From Nocardioides sp. (GTDB taxonomy: Bacteria > Actinomycetota > Actinomycetes > Propionibacteriales > Nocardioidaceae), in contig JAKFXV010000011.1 of NCBI GenBank assembly GCA_021731205.1, positions 1 through 15,856 on the forward strand: a DNA stretch of 15,856 bases. The letters run 5' to 3'. A program made the position numbers and the translations under genes. Below the pieces are notes generated by a model that ran no database searches, was not told the origin of the DNA, and saw nothing but the letters and a program-made list of their open reading frames with translations. Positions 1 through 7,740 of the stretch are shown piece after piece. Position 1 is the first letter of the stretch. Every line of letters starts with the position of its first letter.

Positions 1-110
1 GTCTGCAACTCGACTCCGGGCTTCCAGCCGCCTCGATCAACGTCCTGACGGCCTTGATCCTGATCGCCGTCCTCGGCTTCACCGCCTCCCGGAAGAAGGC
101 ACGCGCATGA
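1..110 (+). CDS. BMP-type ABC transporter permease, C-terminal end (partial)
   Basis: Only the last 35 or so codons are in the window; the gene begins upstream. The third reading frame is open from base 3 to a TGA at 108-110 and encodes a hydrophobic helix (about residues INVLTALILIAVLGF) followed by a basic tail, SRKKARA. A final transmembrane helix with a positive cytoplasmic tail is what is expected at the end of an inner-membrane permease. The stop overlaps the ATG of the next permease in an ATGA arrangement, so the two are translationally coupled. BMP-type nucleoside importers normally use two different permeases plus one ATPase, so this is inferred to be the first permease, with the ATPase probably further upstream. 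The family call rests on context as much as on sequence. Confidence 0.7.
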   Translation, partial: LQLDSGLPAASINVLTALILIAVLGFTASRKKARA

Positions 111-1024
111 GCCTGATCGTCGATGTGATGAGTGGCGGGGTCCGCGGTGGCACCTCGATCATGTACGCCGCGCTCGGCGAGACCGTCAGCGAGCGCGCCG
201 GGGTGATCAACCTGGGCACCGAAGGATCGATGCTGGTCGGCGCCCTGAGCGCGTACGCCATCAGCGTCGAGACCGGTAGCCCATGGCTCGGCGCGCTGGC
301 CGGGGCCGTGGCAGGCGGTCTGCTGTCGCTGATCCACGCCTATCTCGTGGTCGAACGCGGTGCCAGCCAGTTCGCGTCCGGGCTGAGCCTGTTGTTCCTC
401 GCGCTGGGTCTGACCTCGCTCTTCGGGGCGGCCTACGTCGGACAAGCGGCGGCGACGTTCGACCAGTGGGACGTCCCGGTCCTCAGTGCCATCCCCGTGC
501 TGGGCCCGGTCTTGTTCCAACACGACCCGCTGCTCTACCTGAGCTATCTGATCGTCCCGGTCGTGTGGTTCACGCTCTTCAAGACCCGGATCGGCCTCCT
601 CGTCCGCACCGCGGGCGAACGCGCCGACTCCCTGACGGTCCACGGCTACAGCGTCAAGTTGCTGCGCACCGGCGCGGTCACTTTCGGGGGCATGCTCGCC
701 GGACTGGGGGGCGCGCATCTGTCGATCGCCTACGCCAATGCCTGGTTCGAGAACATGGTCTCCGGACGCGGGTTCATCGCGGTCGCGTTGGTCATCTTCG
801 CGGTCTGGAACCCGTTCCGGGTCATGGGCGGCGCATATCTGTTCGGCATGGCGATCGCCCTCGGGCCAGCACTCCAGGCGCGGGGCTATCAGTTCAACCA
901 GTTCGCCTTGGACGTCATCCCGTTCCTGCTGACCCTGGTCGTACTGGCCGTGCTCGGCAAGAGGACGCTCTCGTCCTCCCCGGCCGAGCTCAAACGAGTC
1001 TTCGAGAACGCGGCACCCACGTGA
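107..1024 (+). CDS. ABC transporter permease, BMP/nucleoside (NupQ/YufQ) type
   Basis: A 305-residue integral membrane protein with about eight hydrophobic segments, the usual size of the second permease in BMP-family (basic membrane protein/nucleoside) importers. Near the N-terminus it has the family's characteristic stretch with ERAGVINLGTEGSMLVGA (about residues 29-46). In the middle is the cytoplasmic coupling loop, RIGLLVRTAGERADSLTVHG (about 165-184), that contacts the ATPase. It is followed by a Gly-rich helix, GGMLAGLGGAHLS. The start is the ATG embedded in the stop of the upstream permease gene. It should form the membrane channel with that permease and receive substrate from the lipoprotein encoded 138 bp downstream. 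Family assignment is strong. The transported compound is inferred from the downstream biuret and allophanate enzymes; nucleosides are the classical substrates of the family. Confidence 0.88.
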   Translation: MSLIVDVMSGGVRGGTSIMYAALGETVSERAGVINLGTEGSMLVGALSAYAISVETGSPWLGALAGAVAGGLLSLIHAYLVVERGASQFASGLSLLFLALGLTSLFGAAYVGQAAATFDQWDVPVLSAIPVLGPVLFQHDPLLYLSYLIVPVVWFTLFKTRIGLLVRTAGERADSLTVHGYSVKLLRTGAVTFGGMLAGLGGAHLSIAYANAWFENMVSGRGFIAVALVIFAVWNPFRVMGGAYLFGMAIALGPALQARGYQFNQFALDVIPFLLTLVVLAVLGKRTLSSSPAELKRVFENAAPT

Positions 1025-1162
1025 CCTCGTCGAGAAGGGGCACCCGCCCTCACCCGCATCACCGCCTGCATCCGTAGGCAGCCAACGCAGACACCGCGCC
1101 CGAGGTAACCGGAGCTGAGAACTCGTCACCCGGACGCGGTGTGTGAACACGAAAGGAAAATC

Positions 1163-2317
1163 ATGTCCATTCGCAAACCTACTCTCCGGGTGGGGCTGTG
1201 CGCTGCTGCGTCGGCTCTCGTCCTGGCGGGTTGCTCCTCCGCAACAGAGCCCGAGGAGGCGGCCGAGTCTGCCGGGAGCCCGGGTGAAGGAACGGCCGCC
1301 GTCGGATTCATCATGGTCGGTCCGAAGGACGACTTCGGCTACAACCAGGCCGTCTACGAGGGCAGCGAAGTCATCAAGGCGGAGTTCCCCGACCTCGAGG
1401 TCCTCACCGCGGAGAACGTTCCTGAGGACGACACGGCCGCCACGACGATGGAACAGATGATCGACAAGGGCGCGAAGTTGATCTTCGCCACCAGCTATGG
1501 CCACCTCGATGCCGCCTTGAAGGTCGCCGAAGAGCACCCGGACGTGGTCGTCGTACAACAGGGCAACACCATCACGACCGACATCCCGGAGAACTCGGGG
1601 ACGTACTTCGGGACGGTCTACGAGCCGATGTACCTCGCGGGAATCGCGGCGGGGGCGGCGACCGAGAGCAACAAGCTCGGCTACGTCTACGCGTTCCCCA
1701 TCCCGCAGACGATCGCCAACATCAACGCCTTCGAGCGGGGCGCCCAGTCGGTGAACCCCGACGCCCAAACGGTGACGGTCAGTACCTCGTCGTGGTGCGA
1801 TCCGGGCAAGCAACAAGCGGCCGCGGACAGCCTGCTGTCCCAAGGCGTCGATGTCCTCACCCAGCACCAGGACTGCACCTCCACGGTGATCCAGGCGGCT
1901 GAGACAGCGGGCGCGATGACCGTGGGTTATCACGCGGACGCCTCGTCACTCGCGCCCGAAGGGTGGCTCACGGGGGCCGTCTGGGACTGGGGCCCGCTCT
2001 ACACCGACATCGTGCGCACCGTGGTGGGCGGCGACTTCGTCGGCAGCCCCTACAACGACAACTTCCGCGTCGGCTACAAGACCGGAACGAACCCGTTCGT
2101 GCTCGCGGGGTACGGCGCCAGCGTCAGTGACGAGACCAAGGCAGCCATCGAGGAGGCGCAGGCGTTCCTCGCTTCCGAGGATGGTTCGCCGTTCCTCGGC
2201 CCGGTCCGCGATCAGGACGGCAACGTCGTGATCGAGGAGGGCGTGGTCCCGACGTACGCCGAGAACGACGCCATGAGCTTCTTTGTCGAGGGCGTCGTCG
2301 GCAAGCTCGCACAGTAG
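1163..2317 (+). CDS. BMP-family ABC transporter substrate-binding lipoprotein
   Basis: A 384-residue secreted lipoprotein. The basic start (MSIRKP), the hydrophobic core and a lipobox LAGC with Cys24 give a clear type II signal peptide. A low-complexity Glu/Ser/Gly linker follows. The Bmp/PnrA-like fold begins near residue 50 with [16 protein letters not shown] and continues with [14 protein letters not shown] and a second-lobe segment, [22 protein letters not shown] more upstream in-frame GTG exists at 1139, but the ATG at 1163 is preferred: it has the AAGGAAA Shine-Dalgarno just upstream and puts the basic n-region at the true N-terminus. It would capture substrate outside the cell and deliver it to the two permeases. 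The known family binds nucleosides and related compounds; binding of biuret, triuret, cyanuric acid or another ureide is inferred from the next three genes only. Confidence 0.9.
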   Translation: MSIRKPTLRVGLCAAASALVLAGCSSATEPEEAAESAGSPGEGTAAVGFIMVGPKDDFGYNQAVYEGSEVIKAEFPDLEVLTAENVPEDDTAATTMEQMIDKGAKLIFATSYGHLDAALKVAEEHPDVVVVQQGNTITTDIPENSGTYFGTVYEPMYLAGIAAGAATESNKLGYVYAFPIPQTIANINAFERGAQSVNPDAQTVTVSTSSWCDPGKQQAAADSLLSQGVDVLTQHQDCTSTVIQAAETAGAMTVGYHADASSLAPEGWLTGAVWDWGPLYTDIVRTVVGGDFVGSPYNDNFRVGYKTGTNPFVLAGYGASVSDETKAAIEEAQAFLASEDGSPFLGPVRDQDGNVVIEEGVVPTYAENDAMSFFVEGVVGKLAQ

Positions 2318-2326
2318 GGACCGTCG

Positions 2327-2950
2327 GTGACTGGAACGATCGCCCACTCCACGCCGTACGCCTGGCCGTACGACGGCCGGCTCGAGGTCGAGCGGCTCGC
2401 CCTGCTGGTGGTGACACCGGCCGACGGCCCTGCGACCGCCGGCCCCGAACAGGGTGCGGTGTGGGGACGGGTGAGCGAGCTGGTCGCTCAGGTGCAGTGC
2501 GCGGGTGGTGTGGTCCTCGAGGTGAGGACCACACCACCGCGTCGCCCGGGCCCCTTGCCGGACGTCGCTGCCACCGCCTGGGTCGGCTCTGGAGCCTCCT
2601 TCGGGGCCGCCCCCGTCATCGCCGCCTCGGGAGTCGACGGCTTCTTCGGGAGCCGTCTCGACTCCGTGCTGCGGTCTCGAGGACTCGACCAGCTGTTGCT
2701 GTGCGGCGGCTGGCTCGAGACCAATGTGCACTCCACGATGCGCTCGGCGAACGACCAGGGCTACGAGTGCCTGTTGGTCGTGGATGCCTGCGCCTCCTAC
2801 GACGCGACGCTGGTCACCTCGGCTCGCTCCCAGATCGAGATGTCGGGAGGAATCTTCGGTGCGGTGGGTCTGACCGGCGACGTGCTCGCCGCACTCGACG
2901 CCACGGCACCGAACCGGCCCGCTCCAACCCACGAAAGGACCGCATCATGA
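2327..2950 (+). CDS. catalytically dead isochorismatase-like paralogue of the adjacent biuret hydrolase
   Basis: A 207-residue member of the isochorismatase-like cysteine hydrolase family, clearly a sister of the next gene. Both begin with the same PYAWPYDG element, and [19 protein letters not shown] here aligns with [19 protein letters not shown] there. All three catalytic positions are replaced: the nucleophilic Cys is Asn133, the catalytic Lys is Ala100 and the catalytic Asp is Thr30. It also lacks roughly 35 residues of the segment carrying HTREGHRPD and [10 protein letters not shown], which in this family shapes the active-site entrance. The reading frame is intact and the GTG start has AGGGA six bases upstream, 9 bp after the lipoprotein gene; the stop overlaps the next ATG. 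It is therefore probably an expressed pseudoenzyme, perhaps a structural or regulatory partner in a mixed oligomer. An unrelated catalytic activity cannot be excluded. Confidence 0.8.
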   Translation: MTGTIAHSTPYAWPYDGRLEVERLALLVVTPADGPATAGPEQGAVWGRVSELVAQVQCAGGVVLEVRTTPPRRPGPLPDVAATAWVGSGASFGAAPVIAASGVDGFFGSRLDSVLRSRGLDQLLLCGGWLETNVHSTMRSANDQGYECLLVVDACASYDATLVTSARSQIEMSGGIFGAVGLTGDVLAALDATAPNRPAPTHERTAS

Positions 2951-3684
2951 CCGCGATCGCTAGCACCCTGAAGACCGACCGGGCTCAGTTCGGACCGGTC
3001 GACGCCTCGCCGTACGCCTGGCCCTACGACGGGTCGTTCTCTCCCGACACCACTGCCTTGATCAATATCGACTGGCAGGTCGACTTCTGCGGGCCCGGCG
3101 GATACGTCGATCGAATGGGCTACGACCTGTCCCTGACCCGGTCGGGGCTTCCGGCAACCCAACGGGTGCTTGCGATGGCGCGCGAGATTGGCCTGTTCGT
3201 CGTACACACTCGCGAAGGGCACCGGCCCGATCTCTCCGACTGTCCGCCCAACAAGCTGTGGCGCTCGGAGCAGATCGGAGCGGGTATCGGCTCCGACGGG
3301 CCGTGCGGGCGCATCCTCACCAGGGGAGAGCCCGGCTGGGAGATCGTGCCCGAGGTCGCGCCGATCGACGGCGAACTCGTCATCGACAAGCCCGGCAAGG
3401 GCTCGTTCTATGCGACCGATCTCGACCTGCTGCTGCGAACCAGAGGGGTCACCCACCTGATCTTCACCGGCATCACGACCGATGTGTGCGTCCACACGAC
3501 GATGCGTGATGCGAACGATCGTGGCTACGAGTGCTTGTTGTTGACCGACTGCACCGGCGCGACCGATCCGGGCAACTACGAGGCCGCACTCAAGATGGTC
3601 ACCATGCAAGGGGGAGTGTTCGGGGCGATCGCCGCATCCTCAGCGCTCCTGGCGAGCCTGACTGCCGGTCCGATCAGCCGGTGA
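2947..3684 (+). CDS. biuH: biuret hydrolase-like cysteine hydrolase (isochorismatase-like family)
   Basis: A 245-residue cytoplasmic amidohydrolase expected to split biuret into allophanate and ammonia. The family triad is complete: Asp42 in NIDWQVDF, Lys148 in [10 protein letters not shown], and nucleophile Cys181 in [17 protein letters not shown]. The residues between ([54 protein letters not shown]) closely match what I remember of the Rhizobium leguminosarum biuret hydrolase. Its length and offset also agree: recalled catalytic residues 36/142/175 each shift by six. The start ATG overlaps the stop of the dead paralogue (ATGA) and has GAAAGGA upstream, so the two should be made together. 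The allophanate hydrolase gene next door independently supports the biuret reading. Alternatives are triuret hydrolase, which is very similar, or less likely a RutB-type ureidoacrylate hydrolase. No Rut companion genes are visible. Confidence 0.82.
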   Translation: MTAIASTLKTDRAQFGPVDASPYAWPYDGSFSPDTTALINIDWQVDFCGPGGYVDRMGYDLSLTRSGLPATQRVLAMAREIGLFVVHTREGHRPDLSDCPPNKLWRSEQIGAGIGSDGPCGRILTRGEPGWEIVPEVAPIDGELVIDKPGKGSFYATDLDLLLRTRGVTHLIFTGITTDVCVHTTMRDANDRGYECLLLTDCTGATDPGNYEAALKMVTMQGGVFGAIAASSALLASLTAGPISR

Positions 3685-3694
3685 CGTCGCGTCG

Positions 3695-5557
3695 ATGACT
3701 CCCCCAACTCTGGGGTCTCGGGAGCGTGGGTTCGCGGCCGGAGACTCGATCGGGCATGGACGCAGCAGTCTCGGACTAGCGTCGCTTCGCGAGCGATATC
3801 GAAGCGGAACGCTCAGCCCGGCCGAAGTGATCGACGCTGTCTACGATCGGATTGCCGCGCGAGGCGATGATCATGTGTGGATCAGCCTGGTCCCGCGAGC
3901 CGACGCCCTCCGGGCCGCCGCTGATCTGAACGGCGACGTCGACGACCTGCCGCTGTGGGGTGTCCCGTTCGCCGTGAAGGACAACATCGACGTGGCGCGG
4001 CTGGTCACCACGGCTGCGTGTCCCGACTTCGGGTACGTCGCGTCCGCGACCGCTCCGATCGTCGAGCGACTCCTCGCGGCAGGCGCGATCCTCATCGGGA
4101 AGACGAACCTCGACCAGTTCGCCACGGGGCTCAACGGCACCCGCAGCCCCTACGGCGCACCCGCAAGCGTCGGCGACCCGACGTTGATCTCGGGCGGTTC
4201 TAGCTCGGGGTCTGCGGTGGCCGTGGCCGCCGGGCTGGTGAGTTTCGCGCTCGGCACCGACACAGCTGGTTCCGGCCGGGTCCCTGCGGCGCTCAACGCA
4301 GTGGTCGGGGCCAAGCCGTCGATCGGTCTGCTCAGCACCACCGGCATCGTGCCGGCCTGTCGCTCCCTGGACTGTCCGTCGGTGTTCGCCGGCAGTGTCG
4401 CGGATGCGGCGCGCGTGCTCGCCGTCTGCGCGGCGTACGACGCGACAGCCCCGTGGTCTCGTCGCCTGCCCTCGCCTCAGGTGCCGAGCGGCCCACGCGG
4501 GCTCTCCGGACTTCGTTTCGCGGTGCCCGCAGACGTCGAGCACTGGGGCGGGCGGGGCGAGGAGGATGCCTGGCAGGCCTGGTGCGAACGGCTCCGCGGT
4601 CAAGGCGCAGAACTGGTGCCGGTCGACCTCACGGCCTTCTCGGAGGCAGGAACCCAGCTCTACCAGGGTCCCTGGGTGGCCGAGCGACTCGAGGGCCTCG
4701 AGCAGTTCGTGGGCACCCACGGTGACGCCATGCACCCGGTCACCCGCGAGATCCTCGAACTCGGGATCGAGGTCCGCGGGGTCGACACGTTCGCCGCGCT
4801 GAGCCGGATGGCACACCTGAGAAACACGGCGCGCGATCTGCTCGCGCACTTCGATGCCCTGGTGACCCCGACAGTGACCGAGACGTTCACGATCGTCGAG
4901 ATGCGAGCCAACCCGATCGAACTGAACGCTCGGCTCGGCACCTACACCGCGTTCACGAACCTGCTGGACCTTTGCGCGGTGGCGGTGCCGGCAGGCGAGA
5001 CCTCTTCTGGCGTTCCGTTCGGCGTCACGTTGCAGACCACGGCCGGGCGGGACAGAGCCCTGCTCGACCTCGCGACCGCTGTGCAGCACGAGCTGGAACC
5101 CGCCGCGAACCGAGACCGGGTCGTGACGGATGTCAACGACGCCGAGTCGCTGGACCTGGCGGTGGTGGGCGCGCACCTGCGCGGTCAGCCTCTCCACCAG
5201 GAGTTGCTTCGGTGTGGCGCGGAACTCGTCGAGCAGACCACCACCGCGCCGTCGTACCGGCTGTTCGCGCTAGCGGACACGTTGCCGCCAAAGCCCGGGC
5301 TACGCCGGGTGAGCGACGGCGGGGCCGCGATCGAGGTCGAGGTCCACCGACTGCCCCGGCAGCAAGTCGGCGACTTCCTGGCGACCATCGCAGCACCGCT
5401 CGCGATCGGCCGGGTGAGGCTGGTGGACGGTCGTGAAGTGCTCGGCTTCGTCTGCGAGGCTCTCGCGTTCGACTCCGCACTCGATATCACCCACTACGGC
5501 GGGTGGCGGGCCTACCTGGACTCGTCCCCTCCGGAGGCTCCGACCGAAACGCCCTAG
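3695..5557 (+). CDS. atzF: allophanate hydrolase
   Basis: A 620-residue two-domain enzyme that breaks allophanate into ammonia and CO2, the last step of biuret, cyanuric acid and urea-carboxylase pathways. The N-terminal amidase-signature domain (about 25-470) has the Ser-cisSer-Lys triad: Lys95 in VKDNID, Ser169 in GGSSSGS and nucleophile Ser193 in GTDTAGSGRVPA. The segment LYQGPWVAERLE (about 322-333) is typical of allophanate hydrolases rather than general amidases. The C-terminal domain (about 488-607: GAHLRGQPL, YRLFAL, GFVCEALAF, GGWRAYL) is the allophanate-hydrolase-specific domain that, in yeast and bacterial homologues, handles the N-carboxycarbamate product. Length fits the family (about 600). 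The ATG lies 10 bp after the biuret hydrolase stop with no good Shine-Dalgarno, so translation is probably coupled. The gene's end overlaps the convergent gene by 4 bp. Confidence 0.93.
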   Translation: MTPPTLGSRERGFAAGDSIGHGRSSLGLASLRERYRSGTLSPAEVIDAVYDRIAARGDDHVWISLVPRADALRAAADLNGDVDDLPLWGVPFAVKDNIDVARLVTTAACPDFGYVASATAPIVERLLAAGAILIGKTNLDQFATGLNGTRSPYGAPASVGDPTLISGGSSSGSAVAVAAGLVSFALGTDTAGSGRVPAALNAVVGAKPSIGLLSTTGIVPACRSLDCPSVFAGSVADAARVLAVCAAYDATAPWSRRLPSPQVPSGPRGLSGLRFAVPADVEHWGGRGEEDAWQAWCERLRGQGAELVPVDLTAFSEAGTQLYQGPWVAERLEGLEQFVGTHGDAMHPVTREILELGIEVRGVDTFAALSRMAHLRNTARDLLAHFDALVTPTVTETFTIVEMRANPIELNARLGTYTAFTNLLDLCAVAVPAGETSSGVPFGVTLQTTAGRDRALLDLATAVQHELEPAANRDRVVTDVNDAESLDLAVVGAHLRGQPLHQELLRCGAELVEQTTTAPSYRLFALADTLPPKPGLRRVSDGGAAIEVEVHRLPRQQVGDFLATIAAPLAIGRVRLVDGREVLGFVCEALAFDSALDITHYGGWRAYLDSSPPEAPTETP

Positions 5558-6066
5558 CGGACGTAGTTGACGGCGAAGTAGCCCATCAATGCCACCAGCA
5601 CGACCAGCACGGTGATGCTCGCCCAGGGAGGTGTGGCAGGCAGTTCTCGGACCGCGTTGCGTCCCGGATCGGTTGCCGGATCGATCTCGGAACTGAGGCT
5701 GCTGACGGGATAGGACTCCTCGCCGGAGAACAGTCCGCGTTCGGGCTCTTCGTACGGCGCGGGGAGCGACGGCCGGGACTGATCACTGGGCCAGCCGTCC
5801 TCTGAGGGGCTTGGCGGCACGGCCCGTCCGGCGGTCCCACGATGGGTGTCCAGCTGTTCGGCGACCACTCCCAACCAGGCGTCGACCTGTGGTTGGGAAT
5901 ATCCCGCCCTCGCCGCATCCCTGGTGAACGCGAGTCCACGAAGACTGCTGCCGGTCAAGGCAGCGGGGTCTGCCGCGAGCATCGCGAAGAACTGGTTGAG
6001 GAGCGCGTCCACCTCCTCGGTCGCATAGCCGCCAGGTTCGATCCGGAACTGGGGCGGCGGGATCAT
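5554..6066 (-). CDS. small DivIVA-domain-like protein with C-terminal membrane anchor
   Basis: A protein of about 170 residues, read leftward. The N-terminal half contains two copies of the short repeat seen in actinobacterial DivIVA-like proteins: FRIEPGGYATEEVDALLNQF and, about 45 residues later, TRDAARAGYSQPQVDAWLGV. A proline/acidic, probably unstructured linker follows, then a single hydrophobic helix (ASITVLVVLVALMGYFAVNYV) at the very C-terminus, giving a tail-anchored topology. The ATG at 6066 is used; a GTG one codon earlier is equally possible, and neither has a clear Shine-Dalgarno. It starts 34 bp after lexA on the same strand and may be co-transcribed. Its stop overlaps the allophanate hydrolase stop in a CTAG palindrome. 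A role at the membrane or in the cell envelope is inference; no specific function is known to me. Confidence 0.7.
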   Translation of the reverse strand: MIPPPQFRIEPGGYATEEVDALLNQFFAMLAADPAALTGSSLRGLAFTRDAARAGYSQPQVDAWLGVVAEQLDTHRGTAGRAVPPSPSEDGWPSDQSRPSLPAPYEEPERGLFSGEESYPVSSLSSEIDPATDPGRNAVRELPATPPWASITVLVVLVALMGYFAVNYVR

Positions 6067-6103
6067 CACCCGCGGGAGGCTAGCAGCAGGGACTCGGGGC
6101 GCC

Positions 6104-6841
6104 TCACATCCTGCGGAGCACCGCCGTGACCTTGCCGAGGATGGTCGCGTGGGTGCCGTCGATCGGGGCGTACGCCGGATTCTGCGGCATCAGCCAGACC
6201 TGGCCGTCGCGTTGCTTGAACGTCTTCACCGTCGCCTCGCCGTCGATCATGGCGGCCACGATCTCCCCATTGGCTGCCGTGGCCTGCTGACGAATGACGA
6301 CGTAGTCGCCGTCGCAGATTGCGGCATCGACCATCGAGTCCCCGGACACCTCGAGCAAGAACAAGGTGCCCTCCCCGACCAGCGACTTGGGCAGCGGGAA
6401 GATCTCCTCGATGCGCTCTTCCGCCAGGATCGGTCCACCAGCGGCGATGCGGCCGACCATCGGCACGTAACTCGCGGCCGGCATCGCGTCGCCCATGCCG
6501 GTCTCGTCGTACGTCGTGTCCTCGGCCGCGGAGATGGACCGGCGAGCAGCCATCACCTCGGGCAAGAACACTTCGAGCGCTCGAGGCCGGTGGGGGTCAC
6601 GCCGGAGGAAGCCCTTCTCCTCCAGGACGCGCAGCTGGTGGGCAACCGAAGAGGAGCTCGTCAGGCCCACGGCCTGACCGATCTCTCGCATCGACGGGGG
6701 GTAGCCCTTGAGTTCGATGGCGTCCTTGATGTGAGCCAGCACCAGCTGTTGGCGTGGCGTCAGCCCTGTCGAGTCCGGAGGGCCGTCTGGGAACTCGGCC
6801 ACCGCGGGTCCGCTGCGCGATCCGTTGTTGGTGGTTGCCAT
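6104..6841 (-). CDS. lexA: LexA repressor, SOS response master regulator
   Basis: A 245-residue transcriptional repressor. The N-terminal winged helix (about 26-92) contains [20 protein letters not shown] and the recognition region [20 protein letters not shown] linker leads to the S24 self-cleavage domain: scissile Ala134-Gly135 in [13 protein letters not shown], catalytic Ser169 in EVSGDSM and Lys206 in GEATVKTF. After DNA damage, RecA filaments stimulate cleavage at the Ala-Gly bond and derepress the SOS genes. The frame is open further upstream, but the start at 6841 is preferred: it has GGAGGC a few bases upstream (6847-6852) and gives the usual length. The divergent intergenic region carries four LexA-box matches, so lexA is autoregulated. 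It sits opposite a LysM protein, an arrangement common in Actinobacteria. Confidence 0.97.
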   Translation of the reverse strand: MATTNNGSRSGPAVAEFPDGPPDSTGLTPRQQLVLAHIKDAIELKGYPPSMREIGQAVGLTSSSSVAHQLRVLEEKGFLRRDPHRPRALEVFLPEVMAARRSISAAEDTTYDETGMGDAMPAASYVPMVGRIAAGGPILAEERIEEIFPLPKSLVGEGTLFLLEVSGDSMVDAAICDGDYVVIRQQATAANGEIVAAMIDGEATVKTFKQRDGQVWLMPQNPAYAPIDGTHATILGKVTAVLRRM

Positions 6842-6956
6842 CTGGTGCCTCCGAAGCGGTGCGATGAATGGGTGTCGGGCGAGGGGGTGACGATCCACGA
6901 CGGCCGTCGCCGGCTGTGCTGTCTGACTGGAGGCTAGCCCTTCTCGTCCCCGTGGT

Positions 6957-6972
6957 TCAAACACCTGTTCGA
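6957..6972. promoter_or_regulatory. LexA (SOS) box 1
   Basis: TCAAACACCTGTTCGA matches the palindrome TCGAAC-N4-GTTCGA with one mismatch (third base). It is the box nearest lexA, 116 bp from its start codon, and is the likely autoregulatory operator. Confidence 0.85.
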
Positions 6973-7048
6973 TCTTGGCGTGTCGTGGACGGCGCGGTGG
7001 AACGGCAGTGGACCGGCACGAATCGGGCACCCCCGCAGGTCTCCTGAT

Positions 7049-7064
7049 TCGAACGCACGTTCGG
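7049..7064. promoter_or_regulatory. LexA (SOS) box 2
   Basis: TCGAACGCACGTTCGG matches TCGAAC-N4-GTTCGA with one mismatch at the last base. It lies 92 bp (centre to centre) from box 1 and 155 bp before the LysM-protein start codon. Confidence 0.85.
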
Positions 7065-7082
7065 CGTGTTGCTTGTCAGGGT

Positions 7083-7098
7083 TCGAACAGGTGCTCTA
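7083..7098. promoter_or_regulatory. LexA (SOS) box 3, weaker
   Basis: TCGAACAGGTGCTCTA has a perfect left half-site and two mismatches in the right half (GCTCTA for GTTCGA). It lies only 4 bp before box 4, so the two could be filled cooperatively. It is the least certain of the four. Confidence 0.6.
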
Positions 7099-7101
7099 TC
7101 T

Positions 7102-7117
7102 TCGTACATGTGTTCGA
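7102..7117. promoter_or_regulatory. LexA (SOS) box 4
   Basis: TCGTACATGTGTTCGA matches TCGAAC-N4-GTTCGA with one mismatch (fourth base). It is about 100 bp upstream of the LysM-protein start codon and is the best candidate for the operator controlling that gene. Confidence 0.85.
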
Positions 7118-7218
7118 ACGCTGCTCGTCAGGCCGCACCCGGCCTGTCGGTGGTCGCGTTTAGACATAGATCGAGCGAACTGCGGCACCTGTTACATCGA
7201 CTTCCCCCAGGAGCACCC

Positions 7219-7599
7219 ATGAGCACCTTCGTCATCACGGATCTGCGACCGGCCGGCCCCGCCTTCGCGAGGCGGTCGGCGACCCCGAATGCTGGGGGCC
7301 TGCGGCTCACGCATCGTGGTCGCGTCGTGGTCGTCATCTTGGCGCTCGCTGCTGTGCTGGCACTGTCGGTGATGTTCGGGTCCGGCTCGGTTGCGACCAG
7401 TGAGCAGGGGGTCGCGACCCCGACCGCCGTGATCGTGGTTGCCCCCGGGGAGACGTTGTGGGGGATCGCGAGTGAGCTCGCCGCCGCCACCGGCGAGCGG
7501 GACGTTCGTGACGTCATGGCTCAGATCGAGCGACTGAACGTGCTCGACTCGACGATGCTGGCAGCCGGCCAGAAGCTGCGCGTGCCCGTCGCCGAGTGA
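7219..7599 (+). CDS. LysM membrane protein, probable SOS-induced cell-division inhibitor
   Basis: A 126-residue bitopic membrane protein: a cytoplasmic N-terminus of about 35 residues ending in basic THRGR, one transmembrane helix (about 36-53, VVVVILALAAVLALSVMF), a short linker and an extracellular LysM domain (about 72-123). The LysM domain begins VIVVAPGETLWGIAS and ends AAGQKLRVPV. LysM domains bind peptidoglycan. The start ATG has CAGGAG upstream (7208-7213). Divergence from lexA across four SOS boxes, together with this architecture, matches the known SOS division inhibitors YneA (Bacillus), DivS (Corynebacterium) and ChiZ/Rv2719c (Mycobacterium), which halt septation after DNA damage. 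Those proteins share context and topology more than sequence, so the function is inferred, though strongly. It is followed by a strong hairpin at 7641-7680. Confidence 0.88.
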   Translation: MSTFVITDLRPAGPAFARRSATPNAGGLRLTHRGRVVVVILALAAVLALSVMFGSGSVATSEQGVATPTAVIVVAPGETLWGIASELAAATGERDVRDVMAQIERLNVLDSTMLAAGQKLRVPVAE

Positions 7600-7640
7600 C
7601 TCCAGCTTCCATCCGCCGACTCGACCCCGGTGATGGGAAA

Positions 7641-7680
7641 GAACAGAGGGTGAGCACACGGGGGTGCTCACCCTCTGTTC
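7641..7680 (+). terminator. perfect 17-bp hairpin, probable terminator of the LysM gene
   Basis: GAACAGAGGGTGAGCAC (7641-7657) and its exact reverse complement (7664-7680) flank a 6-base loop. It starts 41 bp after the LysM-protein stop. There is no T-run, which is common for actinobacterial terminators. The right arm is also part of a repeated element, so it may have a second, regulatory role. Confidence 0.7.
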
Positions 7681-7733
7681 ACGACTGGGTGAGCACCCTC
7701 TGTGCACCGCGGGGGTGCTCACCGTCTGTTCAC
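7659..7733. repeat. pair of 24-bp direct repeats with interleaved inverted repeats
   Basis: A 24-bp unit beginning CGGGGGTGCTCACC and ending TCTGTTCAC occurs at 7659-7682 and 7710-7733 with a single mismatch (C/G at unit position 15), 51 bp apart. Between them, GGTGAGCACC (7688-7697) is the exact inverse of GGTGCTCACC (7714-7723), and CACCCTCTGTGCACC (7694-7708) is a third, diverged copy. The second unit ends 7 bp before the -10-like element of the next gene. Confidence 0.8.
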
Positions 7734-7740
7734 GCAGACC

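Larger units (their letters stand above)
6842..7218. promoter_or_regulatory. divergent lexA / LysM-protein control region with four SOS boxes
   Basis: This 377-bp stretch separates the divergently transcribed lexA and LysM-protein genes. It contains four 16-bp matches to the Gram-positive/actinobacterial LexA operator TCGAAC-N4-GTTCGA, annotated separately. One lies 116 bp upstream of lexA; the other three are nearer the LysM gene. No convincing ORF lies inside it: a frame continuing lexA upstream has no ribosome-binding support. I did not find a clean -35/-10 pair for either gene. Confidence 0.85.

Noticed and set aside
1946..2932. Long minus-strand open frame opposite the lipoprotein and dead paralogue
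   Set aside because: Arg/Gly/His-rich composition, no motif, no ribosome-binding site; it is the GC shadow of two well-supported plus-strand genes.
2947..3684. Ureidoacrylate hydrolase (RutB) identity for the cysteine hydrolase
   Set aside because: No other Rut genes are visible, and the [16 protein letters not shown] and DKPGKGSF segments together with the neighbouring allophanate hydrolase fit biuret hydrolase better.
3776..5197. 473-codon minus-strand open frame opposite allophanate hydrolase
   Set aside because: Composition is that of a GC-rich antisense shadow; the plus strand encodes a complete enzyme with catalytic residues.
7641..7733. Possible CRISPR array
   Set aside because: Only two and a half repeat units, with inverted repeats inside the spacers and no cas genes nearby.
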